Shown one piece after another: positions 34,771-44,120 of a DNA stretch of 64,000 bases (the first letter of the stretch is position 1; each line of letters opens with the position of its first letter). The notes under the pieces were generated by a model. The model did not search any database. It was not told the DNA's origin and was given only the letters and a program-made list of their open reading frames with translations. The DNA is taken from contig CATXXC010000012.1 in assembly GCA_958403385.1 (NCBI GenBank), positions 25,448-89,447 on the forward strand, in the 5' to 3' direction. Origin of the DNA: an uncultured Collinsella sp. Lineage in GTDB: Bacteria > Actinomycetota > Coriobacteriia > Coriobacteriales > Coriobacteriaceae. A program made the position numbers and the translations under genes.

Positions 34771-34812
34771 GTGCCCAACGGGCGTGCGCGCCCACGACAT
34801 GAAAGGGGTACC

Positions 34813-37614
34813 GTGGCAAACGAGTACAAGCAGACGATGAATCTGCCCAAAACCGGTTTTCCCATGCGTGCCGGTCTTTCCAAGTCCGAGCCCAAGCGAC
34901 TCAAGGACTGGCAGGACAACAAGGTCTACGAGCAGGTTCTGAAGAAGAACGAGGGTCACAAGAAGTTCGTGCTGCACGACGGCCCTCCGTACGCCAACGG
35001 CCCGATCCACATCGGCCACGCCATGAACAAGATCTCCAAGGACATGATCAACCGCTACTGGATGATGCAGGGCTATGAGGTTCCCTATGTTCCCGGTTGG
35101 GACTGCCATGGCCAGCCGATCGAGCATAAGGTCGAGGAGAAGCTCGGCACCGAGAAGTTCAACCAGACCTCCACGGCTAAGATCCGTGAGCTTTGCAATA
35201 AGTTCGCTGTCGAGAACATCGAGCTGCAGAAGGCCGGCTTCCGTCGCCTGGGCGTGCTCGGCGATTGGGACAACCCCTATCTGACGCTCTATCACCAGCA
35301 TGACGCCGCCGACATCGAGGTTTTCAAGGCCATGTTCGACAAGGGCCTGATCTATCGCGGTCACAAGCCCGTCCACTGGTGCAAGCACTGCCATACCGCA
35401 CTTGCTGAGGCCGAGATTGAGTACTCCGACGAGACGAGCCCGTCCATCTTCGTGCGCTTTGAGATGACCTCCAAGCCCGTCGGCCTCGAGAACTTCGACG
35501 GCCCGGTTGACTTTATCATCTGGACGACCACGCCGTGGACCATCCCCTCCGACCAGGCAGTTTCTCTCAAGCCCGGTGCCGCCTACGTCGCCGTTGAGCA
35601 CGACGACCGCGCCGAGGTCATGCTCGAGGACCTGGCTCCCAAGTGCTGCGAGGAGTTTGGCTGGGAGTACACCCCGGTTGTGGTCGACGGCAAGCCCTAT
35701 GTGGTTCCCGCCGAGACCTTCCATCACATTCACTATAAGCAGCCGATCTTTGACGGTGTTGAGGGCGTGGCACTGTTGGCCGATTACGTCGGTGTCGATG
35801 ACGGTACCGGTATCGTCCACAACTCGCCCGGTCACGGCGTCGACGACTACTTCGCCTGCCTCAAGGAGGGCATCACCGACATTTGCATGCCGGTCGATGA
35901 CGACGGCAAGTTCTACACCGGCGAGGAGTTTGGCACCGGCGGCCCCTTCAGCGGCATGGATACCGACGAGGCCAACCCGCACATCATCGAGTTCCTGCGC
36001 GAGCGCGGCACCCTGGTCCTCGAGAAGAAGATCACGCACAGCTATCCGCACTGCTGGCGCTGCAAGCACCCGGTGCTCTTCCGTGCTACCGACCAGTGGT
36101 TTGTCTCGATGGACAAGACCGGCTTGCGCGAGCAGGCTGGCAAAGAGGTCCGCGAGAACGTCAAGTGGTATCCGGCCCATGCCGCCAACCGCATTGGCGC
36201 CATGGTCGAGCAGCGTCCCGACTGGTGCATCAGCCGCCAGCGCAACTGGGGCGTGCCTATCCCCAGCTACACTTGCGCCGACTGCGGCGAGAAGGTCATG
36301 AACGACGCTACTCTCGACGCCGTCATCAAGCTCTTCCACGAGAAGGGCTCCGACGCCTGGTTCACCGACGCTCCCGAGAGCTACCTGGGCGAGGCCTGCG
36401 TCTGCCCCAAGTGCGGCGGCCATCACCTCAAGGCCGATAAGGACATCCTCGACGTGTGGTGGGACTCCGGCGTCTCCTGGAAGGCCGTCTGCGAGTATCG
36501 CCCCGAGCTGGAGTATCCGGCGGACGTGTATCTCGAGGGCTCCGACCAGCACCGCGGTTGGTTCCAGAGCTCGCTGCTCACCTCGGTGGGCGCCAACGGC
36601 CACGCTCCGTATAAGGCGGTCGTCTCGCAGGGCTTCACGCTCGACGGCCAGGGCCGCAAGATGTCCAAGTCGCTCGGTAACGTCATCGACCCCAACAAGG
36701 TCTGTGACGAGATGGGTGCCGACATCATCCGTCTGTGGGTTGCATCTGTCGATACCAGCTCCGACGTTTCCATCGACCACGAGATCCTCGCTCGTACGTC
36801 CGATGCCTACCGTCGTTTCCGCAACACGCTGCGCTTCCTGCTCTCCGAGCTCGAGGGCCAGTTTGAGCCCGAGACCGACGGCGTCGCCTTTGCCGACCTG
36901 TTGCCGCTCGACAAGCTCATGGTTGCCCGTCTGACCCAGGTCCAGGCCGAGGTCGACGACGCTTACTCTTGCTACGAGTTCCCGCGCGCTTACCGTGCGC
37001 TCTACGACTTCGTGGTTACCGAGCTCTCCAACGTGTATCTCGACGCCCTGAAGGACCGTCTGTACTGTGAGAAGCCCGGCTCGCTCGAGCGCCGCAGCGC
37101 CCAGACCGTGCTGGCCGAGCTCTTCTCGATGCTCATGCGCGACCTTCAGCCGATCCTGTCCTACACGGTTGACGAGGCCATGGCCTATGCGCCCGCCGGC
37201 TGCGTCGATCACCAGAAGTACGCCGCGCTGCTCGATTGGTACAAGTCGCCCATCACGTTCGACGAGGCCAATGAGTTTGAGGGCGTGCTCGAGGCTTCAC
37301 TCGAGCTCCGTAGCGCCGTGACCAAGGCCCTTGAGGATGCCCGCTCCGCCGGTACCTTCACCAAGAGCCAGCAGGTCCGCGTCAAGGCGGTCGTTCCCGC
37401 CGAGATGTACGCGCTGCTGACCGGTGATAAGGCCGTCGACCTGGCCGAGTTCTACATCGTTTCCGATGTTGAGCTGACCCAGGGCGAGGAACTCTCCGTT
37501 GCCATCGAGGCAGCCGAGGGCGAGTGCTGCGACCGTTGCTGGAACTACCGCACCACCGTCGGCGAGTACAACGGCCACGCGCATATTTGCAAGCGCTGCG
37601 CGAATGCCCTTTAA
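34813..37614 (+). CDS. ileS: Isoleucyl-tRNA synthetase
   Basis: IleS charges tRNA-Ile and edits valine. The 933-residue class I enzyme starts at the GTG at 34813 behind GAAAGGGG; an earlier in-frame reading lies within the leader. It has the HIGH motif (PYANGPIHIGHAMNKI), a CP1 editing domain (TTTPWTIPSDQAVSL), and KMSKS (GRKMSKSLGNVIDP). The C-terminal zinc finger reads CCDRCW ... CKRC. This is the bacterial type with the C-terminal zinc site. It is controlled by the T-box upstream. Confidence 0.97.
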   Translation: MANEYKQTMNLPKTGFPMRAGLSKSEPKRLKDWQDNKVYEQVLKKNEGHKKFVLHDGPPYANGPIHIGHAMNKISKDMINRYWMMQGYEVPYVPGWDCHGQPIEHKVEEKLGTEKFNQTSTAKIRELCNKFAVENIELQKAGFRRLGVLGDWDNPYLTLYHQHDAADIEVFKAMFDKGLIYRGHKPVHWCKHCHTALAEAEIEYSDETSPSIFVRFEMTSKPVGLENFDGPVDFIIWTTTPWTIPSDQAVSLKPGAAYVAVEHDDRAEVMLEDLAPKCCEEFGWEYTPVVVDGKPYVVPAETFHHIHYKQPIFDGVEGVALLADYVGVDDGTGIVHNSPGHGVDDYFACLKEGITDICMPVDDDGKFYTGEEFGTGGPFSGMDTDEANPHIIEFLRERGTLVLEKKITHSYPHCWRCKHPVLFRATDQWFVSMDKTGLREQAGKEVRENVKWYPAHAANRIGAMVEQRPDWCISRQRNWGVPIPSYTCADCGEKVMNDATLDAVIKLFHEKGSDAWFTDAPESYLGEACVCPKCGGHHLKADKDILDVWWDSGVSWKAVCEYRPELEYPADVYLEGSDQHRGWFQSSLLTSVGANGHAPYKAVVSQGFTLDGQGRKMSKSLGNVIDPNKVCDEMGADIIRLWVASVDTSSDVSIDHEILARTSDAYRRFRNTLRFLLSELEGQFEPETDGVAFADLLPLDKLMVARLTQVQAEVDDAYSCYEFPRAYRALYDFVVTELSNVYLDALKDRLYCEKPGSLERRSAQTVLAELFSMLMRDLQPILSYTVDEAMAYAPAGCVDHQKYAALLDWYKSPITFDEANEFEGVLEASLELRSAVTKALEDARSAGTFTKSQQVRVKAVVPAEMYALLTGDKAVDLAEFYIVSDVELTQGEELSVAIEAAEGECCDRCWNYRTTVGEYNGHAHICKRCANAL

Positions 37615-37684
37615 GGCACGGTAACTCGGCATTTTAGTTATTGGGAGAATTTGGACGCCTTCGGCCCATTTGCTCCGCTGAATA

Positions 37685-37725
37685 AAAGCGGCATTCTGTT
37701 TTTCGGAATGCCGCTTTCTTTTTAT
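37685..37725 (+). terminator. ileS terminator
   Basis: AAAGCGGCATTC pairs with GAATGCCGCTTT, followed by CTTTTTAT. Confidence 0.9.
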
Positions 37726-37836
37726 GCTGGTTATTTATCTGGCGTTAGCGAATATGTCGTGCGCTCTGCGTGTGGCAATATAAGATGGTTAATTGCGTTA
37801 AACGGAATTCGATGTTCTTGAGGGTAGGGGATTGAT

Positions 37837-38436
37837 TTGGGTCGTGCTGGGGGTATGACGCCGCCTTTGCGTTGGCGGTTGGGTGTTGCTGGTGGGGTGG
37901 CGCTGGTTGTGCTGCTTCTTGACCAGCTGACCAAGCTTGCGGTTCGTGCCGTGGGCGACGCTTTGCATGTGACCGTCATCCCCGGTGTCATTGACTTTAT
38001 GTTTGTCCGTAATATCGGTGCTGCCTTTAGCATGGGCGAGGGGCATGGCGTTGCGTTCGCTTTGCTGGCGCTTGCGGTCATTGTCGCCATTGCCGTGTAC
38101 TTGCTTCGCACGCCCCAGCTTGCTCGCTTGGAGGTTGTGGGCATGGCCATGGTCGTGGGTGGCGCCATTGGCAACGCGATCGATCGCCTGGCTTTTGGCT
38201 TTGTGACCGATTTTATTGCCACCACCTTCATCGACTTTCCCGTCTTTAACGTGGCCGATATCGGCATCACCGTAGGCGTTGTGCTTGCCCTCATCGGCTA
38301 CATGTTCTTGAGCCCTGCGGCCCGCGAAGTCGATGCGACTGCCGAGCTCAATGCCCGTGATGAGGCCCGCGCCAAGCGCAAAGCCAAGCAGCGTGGGGAG
38401 CGTGCCCGCAAGATTCGCGAAAGGAATGAGCGTTAA
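37837..38436 (+). CDS. lspA: Lipoprotein signal peptidase LspA
   Basis: LspA removes signal peptides from prolipoproteins in the membrane. The 199-residue protein starts at a TTG behind AGGGGA; an ATG at 37855 is an alternative. It has four membrane segments and the conserved VLLLDQLTKLAV, RNIGAAFSM, GGAIGNAIDRLAFGFVTDF and VFNVADIGITVG blocks, which contain the two catalytic aspartates. A basic tail of about 35 residues (KRKAKQRGERARKIRERNER) is longer than usual. The stop overlaps rluD (TAATG), a very common pairing. Confidence 0.93.
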   Translation: MGRAGGMTPPLRWRLGVAGGVALVVLLLDQLTKLAVRAVGDALHVTVIPGVIDFMFVRNIGAAFSMGEGHGVAFALLALAVIVAIAVYLLRTPQLARLEVVGMAMVVGGAIGNAIDRLAFGFVTDFIATTFIDFPVFNVADIGITVGVVLALIGYMFLSPAAREVDATAELNARDEARAKRKAKQRGERARKIRERNER

Positions 38437-39449
38437 TGGCCGACATCCATATTCTTGTTGCCGACGATTGCTCTGGCCAGCGTCTCGACGCCTTTCTGGG
38501 TGCCAACGACGGCTGCCCCACGCGCTCTGCCTGCGCGCATCTGATCGAGGGCGGCGCCGTAATCGTGAACGGCGAGACCTGCCTATCAAAAAAATATGCT
38601 GTGCGCTTCGGTGACCGCATCTCGGTCGACCTGCCCGAGCCGCATGATCCCACTGATGTGATTCCCGAGGCCATCCCCCTCGATATCCGTTACGAGGATG
38701 ACTACCTCATCGTGCTCTCCAAGCAGCGCGGCCTGGTGTGCCATCCCGCCCATGGCCACGAGAGCGGCACGCTTGCGAACGCTCTGGTCTACCACTGCGG
38801 CATTGACCATCTGGGTACCGTGCAGGGTGAGGACCGCCCCGGCATCGTGCATCGTTTAGATCGCGATACCTCGGGCCTCATGCTTGCGGCAAAAGACGAC
38901 GACACGCAGCGCGCGCTCCAAAATCTCATTCGCACGCGCACGCTCGATCGTCGCTATATCACGCTCGTTCACGGACATATCGCTATGGATGAGGGCACCA
39001 TTAACACCGGCATTGCCCGTTCTACGCGTGACCGTGTCAAGATGGCCGTTTCGGACGATCCTTTCGCGCGCCAGGCCATTACGACCTTTAAGGTCCTCGA
39101 GCGCTTCGATTCCACGCGTTTTGACGACGGCTATACGCTCGTCGAGTGCCACCTGTTTACGGGCCGCACACATCAGATTCGCGTGCATATGCGCCATATC
39201 AACCACGCCTGCGTGGGCGATCCGCTCTACGGCAAGTGCGATGCACGCGCCGATCAGGGTCTGACCAGGCAGTTTCTGCATTCCTGGCGCGTGGCGTTCG
39301 AACATCCCGTGACGGGGGAGCGCATTGAGTGCCGCGACGAGTTGCCGTGGGATCTCGCTGCGGTTCTCGACGATCTGGCTCCGCGCTCGCTCGGTCGCAC
39401 GGCCGCTGGAGATGAAATCGTTCCGCAGCTCGGTCTTCTCGAAGCCTAG
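38436..39449 (+). CDS. Ribosomal large-subunit pseudouridine synthase, RluD family
   Basis: A 337-residue RluA/RluD-type enzyme that isomerises uridines in 23S rRNA. An N-terminal S4-like domain (QRLDAFLGAN ... RSACAHLIEGGAVIVNG) precedes the catalytic domain. That domain has the signature GIVHRLDRDTSGLMLAAK (catalytic Asp) and HLFTGRTHQIRVHMRHI. Which uridines are modified cannot be read. It is translationally coupled to lspA. Confidence 0.92.
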   Translation: MADIHILVADDCSGQRLDAFLGANDGCPTRSACAHLIEGGAVIVNGETCLSKKYAVRFGDRISVDLPEPHDPTDVIPEAIPLDIRYEDDYLIVLSKQRGLVCHPAHGHESGTLANALVYHCGIDHLGTVQGEDRPGIVHRLDRDTSGLMLAAKDDDTQRALQNLIRTRTLDRRYITLVHGHIAMDEGTINTGIARSTRDRVKMAVSDDPFARQAITTFKVLERFDSTRFDDGYTLVECHLFTGRTHQIRVHMRHINHACVGDPLYGKCDARADQGLTRQFLHSWRVAFEHPVTGERIECRDELPWDLAAVLDDLAPRSLGRTAAGDEIVPQLGLLEA

Positions 39450-39467
39450 CCAGTATTAGGTGGTTTC

Positions 39468-39496
39468 TTGAACTCGGTAAGCCTGCGGTAAGATAT
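39468..39496 (+). promoter_or_regulatory. Putative promoter of the glycosyltransferase gene
   Basis: TTGAAC (39468-39473) and AGATAT (39491-39496) are 17 bases apart; GGTAAGAT (39487-39494) also fits the local -10 style. The gene starts 35-38 bases downstream. Confidence 0.5.
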
Positions 39497-39531
39497 ACGG
39501 TTGTTTACGTAACGCGTTGCTGGGAGCCTGC

Positions 39532-40827
39532 ATGCTCGCCTTTTTACAAACCAACACACCCATCGTGATCTTCAACCAGATTGTCGTCACGCTGCTCACG
39601 GTCTGCTTTCTGTACCAGGTGGTCTTCTTTGTCATTGGCGCTCTTCGTGGCGAGGTCGCGCCTCCCAAGGCCAAAAAACTCCATCGCTATGCTTTCTTTA
39701 TCGCGGCGCATAACGAGGAGGCCGTGATTGCCAATCTCGTTCGCTCCATCAAGGACCAGGATTATCCGTCCGAGCTCATCGAGGTTTTCGTGGTCGCCGA
39801 TGCCTGCACCGACAACACGGCGCAGCTCGCGCGCGAGGCCGGTGCCATTGTTTACGAGCGCAATGACCTGGCCCGCAAGGGCAAGAGCTGGGTCATGGAC
39901 TTTGGCTTCGACCGCATTCTCAACGAGTATCCCGACACGTTTGAGGGCTACTTTATCTTCGATGCCGACAACGTTATCTCCCGCGATTACGTTTCCAAGA
40001 TGAATGATGCCTTTGACCAGGGCTTCCATGTGGTCACGAGCTATCGCAATTCCAAGAACTTCGGCAGCTCGTGGATCTCGGCAGCTAATGCTACTTGGTA
40101 CCTGCGCGAGGCGCGCTTCCTCAACAACGCGCGCAATATCTGCAAGACGTCCTGCGCTGTTTCGGGTTCGGGTTACCTTATCTCGTCAAGCGTTATCGAG
40201 GGCATGCACGGTTGGCAGTTCCATACGCTGACCGAGGACATTCAGTTCACTACGTTCTGCGCTATTCACGGTATTCGCATTGGCTATGCGCCGGCGGAGT
40301 TCTTTGACGAGCAACCCGTGACGTTCAAGGCATCCTGGAAGCAGCGTATGCGCTGGACCAAGGGCTTTTACCAGGTGTTCTTTACCTACGGTAAGCATCT
40401 GGTCAAGTCGACGTTCCGCTATCATCGCTTTGCCGCCTACGACATGTTCATGACGATCGCCCCGGGTATGCTGCTATCGCTGATCTCGATGCTCGCTAAT
40501 GCGACGTTCTTGATTGTGGGTGGCCTTTCGCATGGTTTCTTGGCTACCGAAGTCGAGATGCAGGCGTGCGCCGCTTCGCTCATTATGACCTTCGCCATGA
40601 TGTATCAGACCTTTTTTATCCTGGCGCTGCTCACGACTATCTTTGAGTACAAGCACATTCACTGCGCGCAAAAGTGGCGTCTGGTGACTAACCTGTTTAC
40701 CTTCCCGATCTTTATGTTCAGCTATATCCCCATCACGGTGGCCGCGCTGTTCCTGAAGGTCGACTGGGTGCCGACGCAGCACGCCGTCAACGTTACCCTT
40801 GACGAGGTCATGCAAGGCGCCAAATAA
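39532..40827 (+). CDS. Membrane-bound family 2 glycosyltransferase
   Basis: A 431-residue processive-type GT2. An N-terminal membrane segment (about 8-35) precedes the GT-A domain. That domain has FFIAAHNEEAVIANLV, VVADACTDNTAQLA, the metal-binding FDADN, and the acceptor site LTEDIQFTTF. QRMRWTKGFYQVF is the QxxRW motif of cellulose/hyaluronan-synthase relatives. Three or four C-terminal membrane spans follow. The ATG at 39532 has GGGAG upstream. The product, perhaps an exopolysaccharide or glycolipid, is unknown, and no partner genes adjoin it. Confidence 0.88.
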   Translation: MLAFLQTNTPIVIFNQIVVTLLTVCFLYQVVFFVIGALRGEVAPPKAKKLHRYAFFIAAHNEEAVIANLVRSIKDQDYPSELIEVFVVADACTDNTAQLAREAGAIVYERNDLARKGKSWVMDFGFDRILNEYPDTFEGYFIFDADNVISRDYVSKMNDAFDQGFHVVTSYRNSKNFGSSWISAANATWYLREARFLNNARNICKTSCAVSGSGYLISSSVIEGMHGWQFHTLTEDIQFTTFCAIHGIRIGYAPAEFFDEQPVTFKASWKQRMRWTKGFYQVFFTYGKHLVKSTFRYHRFAAYDMFMTIAPGMLLSLISMLANATFLIVGGLSHGFLATEVEMQACAASLIMTFAMMYQTFFILALLTTIFEYKHIHCAQKWRLVTNLFTFPIFMFSYIPITVAALFLKVDWVPTQHAVNVTLDEVMQGAK

Positions 40828-40835
40828 CCACCACC

Positions 40836-40876
40836 AAAACCACCGCAAAGGGGACAGGCACCTTTGTGGTGGTTTT
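40836..40876 (+). terminator. Terminator after the glycosyltransferase
   Basis: AAAACCACCGCAAAGG (40836-40851) pairs with CCTTTGTGGTGGTTTT (40861-40876) and runs into TTTTT. The loop holds GGGACAGGCA, and the stem resembles 33196-33233. Confidence 0.88.
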
Positions 40877-40908
40877 TGCTTTTGCGATGCAGCTCGAGGA
40901 GGAGTCCG

Positions 40909-41331
40909 ATGGTCTATATCCCGTTTTGGATTTGCATCTTTGCCGGCGTGGCAATTGATGCCCGAGAGCGACGGTTTCCCAATGGGCTTGCCGGCGCATG
41001 TGCCGTGACGGCGTTGGCGGGCGTTTGGCTCGACCTCGGTTTGAACACAGCGCTTGACCACGCCGGTCTTGCGGTCATCGTCTACCTTGGCCTTGTGCTT
41101 ACCGAGTCGCTCTGGCGTAGAGTTCGCCACGCTCCTGGCATTGGCATGGGGGACGTCAAGGCACTCTTTGCCCTTTGTACCTTCGATCCCCTGGGCGGCG
41201 TTGTCGCGTTTGCGGTTGCGCTTCTGACCCTTGCCGTCGCTTGCCTCTTCACAAAATCACGCTCCCTGCCATTGCTCCCGTTTTTGGTGCCGATTTTTGC
41301 CATAATCGAGGTCGTGGGCTGCACTTTGTAA
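40909..41331 (+). CDS. Small type IV prepilin peptidase-like protein (A24 family)
   Basis: A 140-residue membrane protein corresponding to the catalytic half of prepilin peptidases (TadV/CpaA size). The two aspartates of this aspartic protease family are in VAIDARERRFPN and GMGDVKALFALC. About five hydrophobic segments are seen. The ATG at 40909 follows GAGGAGGAG. Without pilin or secretion genes in the window its substrate is unknown; they may lie elsewhere. Confidence 0.82.
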   Translation: MVYIPFWICIFAGVAIDARERRFPNGLAGACAVTALAGVWLDLGLNTALDHAGLAVIVYLGLVLTESLWRRVRHAPGIGMGDVKALFALCTFDPLGGVVAFAVALLTLAVACLFTKSRSLPLLPFLVPIFAIIEVVGCTL

Positions 41332-41362
41332 CCGATTGCGCATCCTTCTTAAGGAGCATGCC

Positions 41363-42610
41363 ATGGCAACTAATCAAGAAACGGCCGTCATTAAGGCGCG
41401 CATGGACCGTATTCCCTCGGCGTTGTCGCCCGAGCTTGTCGAGCGCATTGCCGCCGATCGTGCTTCGGGCTATGTCAACCCGTATCGTTGCAACGACGAT
41501 CAGGTCATTCGTCGTATTGATCGCGCCGCCGACAAAGGCACGCTTATGCGTCCGGCGTTTATGCGCGATACCGAAAAGATACTTCATCTTCCGGCGTACA
41601 CCCGTTATGCAGGCAAAACGCAGGTCTTTAGCTTCCGTAGCAATGACGATCTGTCACGCCGCGGTTTGCACGTGCAGCTCGTCTCCCGCATTGCGCGCGA
41701 TATCGGTCGCGCCCTGGGGCTCAATTGCGATCTGATCGAGGCGATTGGCCTGGGTCACGACTTGGGACACACGCCTTTCGGCCATGCCGGCGAGCGCTTC
41801 CTCAACGATATCTATCATAAGCGTACGGGGCGTTATTTTTTCCATAACGTGCAGTCGGTCCGCGTGCTCGACACACTGTACGGCCGCAACGTGTCGCTCC
41901 AGACGCTCGACGGCGTGCTATGCCATAACGGCGAGTACGAGCAGCGTGTGTTTGAGCTCTCGGACATGAGCTCCTTTGACCAGTTTGACCAGACGGTTGA
42001 GGATTGCATTGCCACGGGCTATAGCGCAATTGGGCATCTGCGTCCCATGACGCTCGAGGGCTGCGTCGTTCGCATCTCGGATATTCTTGCCTACGTCGGT
42101 CGTGACCGTCAGGATGCGATCGCGGCGGGCCTGCTGTCACCCGACGCTTTTGATGATGGCCGGGGCGGTGCCTACAACAGTTTGATCCTCACGCATGCCT
42201 CCATCGATATCGTTGAGCACAGCTATGGTAAGCCGCGCATCGAGATGAGCGAGGACCTGTTTGAGGAAATCCGCCGAGCCAAGCGCGAGAACTACGAGAA
42301 GATCTATAGCAAGGGCGGTATCGAAGGCGATTCCGAGGTGGAGCTGCGCGAGGCGTTCGAAAAGCTCTACGACCGTTGCCTGCGGGATCTAAACAGTAGT
42401 GACGAGTCCTCGTACATCTTTAAGCACCATATTTCGCGCATTGAGCAGCAGCTTTCCTACTACGATCGCACCTATGCCTGGCAGGACGACAAGGATCAAG
42501 CCGTGGTGGATTATATCGCGAGCATGACGGACGGTTATTTCTGCGAACTGACGAGCAAGCTGTTCCCCGGTCTGGAGTTTCCGCACCGTACCTATATTAA
42601 CGAACGGTAG
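41363..42610 (+). CDS. HD-domain protein, deoxyguanosine triphosphate triphosphohydrolase-like
   Basis: A 415-residue protein of the dGTPase-like HD superfamily. The metal site appears as HVQLVSRIARDIG, LGHDLGHTPFGHAGE (HD) and later RISDILAYVGRD (Asp). The ATG at 41363 has AAGGAG six bases ahead. It is shorter and more divergent than E. coli Dgt and resembles the dGTPase-like proteins of Gram-positives, often regulated by dNTPs. Hydrolysis of dNTPs is a family inference. Confidence 0.8.
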   Translation: MATNQETAVIKARMDRIPSALSPELVERIAADRASGYVNPYRCNDDQVIRRIDRAADKGTLMRPAFMRDTEKILHLPAYTRYAGKTQVFSFRSNDDLSRRGLHVQLVSRIARDIGRALGLNCDLIEAIGLGHDLGHTPFGHAGERFLNDIYHKRTGRYFFHNVQSVRVLDTLYGRNVSLQTLDGVLCHNGEYEQRVFELSDMSSFDQFDQTVEDCIATGYSAIGHLRPMTLEGCVVRISDILAYVGRDRQDAIAAGLLSPDAFDDGRGGAYNSLILTHASIDIVEHSYGKPRIEMSEDLFEEIRRAKRENYEKIYSKGGIEGDSEVELREAFEKLYDRCLRDLNSSDESSYIFKHHISRIEQQLSYYDRTYAWQDDKDQAVVDYIASMTDGYFCELTSKLFPGLEFPHRTYINER

Positions 42611-42623
42611 TTCGTATTAATTC

Positions 42624-42631
42624 GGTATACT
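42624..42631 (+). promoter_or_regulatory. Putative -10 element for rarA
   Basis: GGTATACT in the 60-base gap before rarA contains a good TATACT -10; no convincing -35 is seen. Confidence 0.4.
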
Positions 42632-42670
42632 GTTAGTGGAAAACGTTTTTGAATGATGCACGGGATGGCT

Positions 42671-44020
42671 ATGGACGACCTTTTTTCTGCCTCGACGCGC
42701 GAGCGTTCCTTTAAAAATGCGCCGCTCGCGGTGCGCATGCGACCCAATTCGCTCGACGAGTACGTGGGCCAGCAAAAGGCCGTCGGTAAGGGTTCATGGC
42801 TGCGTGCCGCGATCGAGCACGACGTGCTTTCGAGCGTGATTCTGTACGGGCCTGCCGGTACGGGCAAGACGACGCTGGCCCACATTATCGCCAACCATAC
42901 CAAGAGCGAGTTTGTCGAGGTCAGCGCCGTCACGGGTACCGTGAAGGACCTGCGTCGCGTGATTGATGAGGCCAAGACGCGCCTGAATACGTACGACCGC
43001 CGCACCATTCTATTCATCGATGAGATTCACCGCTTCTCTAAATCGCAGCAGGATGCCCTGCTGCATGCAGTTGAGAACCGTACCGTCATTATGATTGGCG
43101 CTACGACAGAGAACCCGTACTTTGAGGTCAACTCGGCACTGTTGTCGCGCGGGCGCGTGGTGGAGCTTGAACATCTGAAGGATGAGGATATCGCCACGCT
43201 TATTGAGCGTGCGCTCGAGGCACCACAGGGCTTGAACGGAAAGTTCTCGGCCGATGAGGATACGGTTAAGACCATTTGCACGCTGGCAGCGGGTGACGCT
43301 CGCTCGGCGCTCACGACGCTCGAGCTGGCGAGCGAGATTGCCGTCACGCGTCCCGATACCGAGGGAACGCCAGCGCCTGCGGCGGGGGAGCGCTATCCCA
43401 TCACCGTGGATGACGTGAAGATTGCCAACCCGCGTCGCGGCTTTACGTATGACAAAAACGGCGACATGCACTACGACATCATCAGTGCGTTCATCAAGTC
43501 CATGCGCGGTAGTGACCCCGATGCCACGATCTATTGGCTCGCGCGCATGATCGATGCTGGGGAGGATCCTAAGTTTATCGCTCGCCGCATTATGATTCAC
43601 GCTTCTGAGGATGTTGGCAACGCCGACCCGCAGGCGCTTTTGGTGGCGCATGCCGCGTTTAAGTCTGCCGAGGTCATTGGCTATCCCGAGTGCCGCATTA
43701 ACCTGGCTCAGGCTGCACTCTATGTGTGCTTGGCGCCAAAATCCAACGCGTGTGAGGCTTCGATCGATGCGGCGCTGGCCGATATCCATTCTAGTGGGCT
43801 TCGCGAGGTGCCGAGTTATCTGCGCGATCGCCATCGCCCGGGCAGCGATGAATACGGTGTGTATAAGTATCCACATGATTATCCCGAAGGCTGGGTCGAT
43901 CAGCGCTATTTGCCCGAAGGCTTGGAACGCGGTGCATTTTGGCAGCCTGCCGGGCGCGGCTGGGAAGAGTGGCGCGTAGAGCAAAGCGAACGAGACCGCA
44001 GCGGGAATGCACCGAGGTAG
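42671..44020 (+). CDS. rarA: Replication-associated recombination protein RarA (MgsA)
   Basis: RarA is a AAA+ clamp-loader-like ATPase acting at stalled forks. From the ATG at 42671 the product has 449 residues and opens MDDLFSAS ... APLAVRMRP, matching the usual N-terminus; ATGs at 42653, 42656 and 42665 are alternatives. Walker A is LYGPAGTGKTTLAH and Walker B LFIDEIHRFSKSQQDALL. Sensor 1 is IGATTENPYFEVN, and GDARSALTTLELA follows. The C-terminal tetramerisation region includes YDIISAFIKSMRGSDPDA and the YKYPHDYPEGW end block. Confidence 0.93.
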   Translation: MDDLFSASTRERSFKNAPLAVRMRPNSLDEYVGQQKAVGKGSWLRAAIEHDVLSSVILYGPAGTGKTTLAHIIANHTKSEFVEVSAVTGTVKDLRRVIDEAKTRLNTYDRRTILFIDEIHRFSKSQQDALLHAVENRTVIMIGATTENPYFEVNSALLSRGRVVELEHLKDEDIATLIERALEAPQGLNGKFSADEDTVKTICTLAAGDARSALTTLELASEIAVTRPDTEGTPAPAAGERYPITVDDVKIANPRRGFTYDKNGDMHYDIISAFIKSMRGSDPDATIYWLARMIDAGEDPKFIARRIMIHASEDVGNADPQALLVAHAAFKSAEVIGYPECRINLAQAALYVCLAPKSNACEASIDAALADIHSSGLREVPSYLRDRHRPGSDEYGVYKYPHDYPEGWVDQRYLPEGLERGAFWQPAGRGWEEWRVEQSERDRSGNAPR

Positions 44021-44074
44021 CTGCTGATAATTTTGTCCCACGTTGCTGCTCTTGGCATGTTCGGTCCCCTTTGG

Positions 44075-44082
44075 GGTACCAT
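44075..44082 (+). promoter_or_regulatory. Putative -10 element for the DUF948-sigma gene cluster
   Basis: GGTACCAT lies 39 bases ahead of the DUF948 start. TTGGCA (44052-44057) is 19 bases from TACCAT. A hairpin GGTCCCC-TTT-GGGG overlaps the site. Confidence 0.4.
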
Positions 44083-44120
44083 GAAAAGCGTCTGTATTTC
44101 GATTCTTCCGGGAGGCTTGT

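Noticed and set aside
34597..37212. An 871-codon open frame on the minus strand opposite ileS
   Set aside because: It mirrors the codon bias of ileS (few stop codons on the complement of GC-rich codons), gives low-complexity Val/Leu/Gly/Asp/His-rich protein and overlaps the T-box leader.
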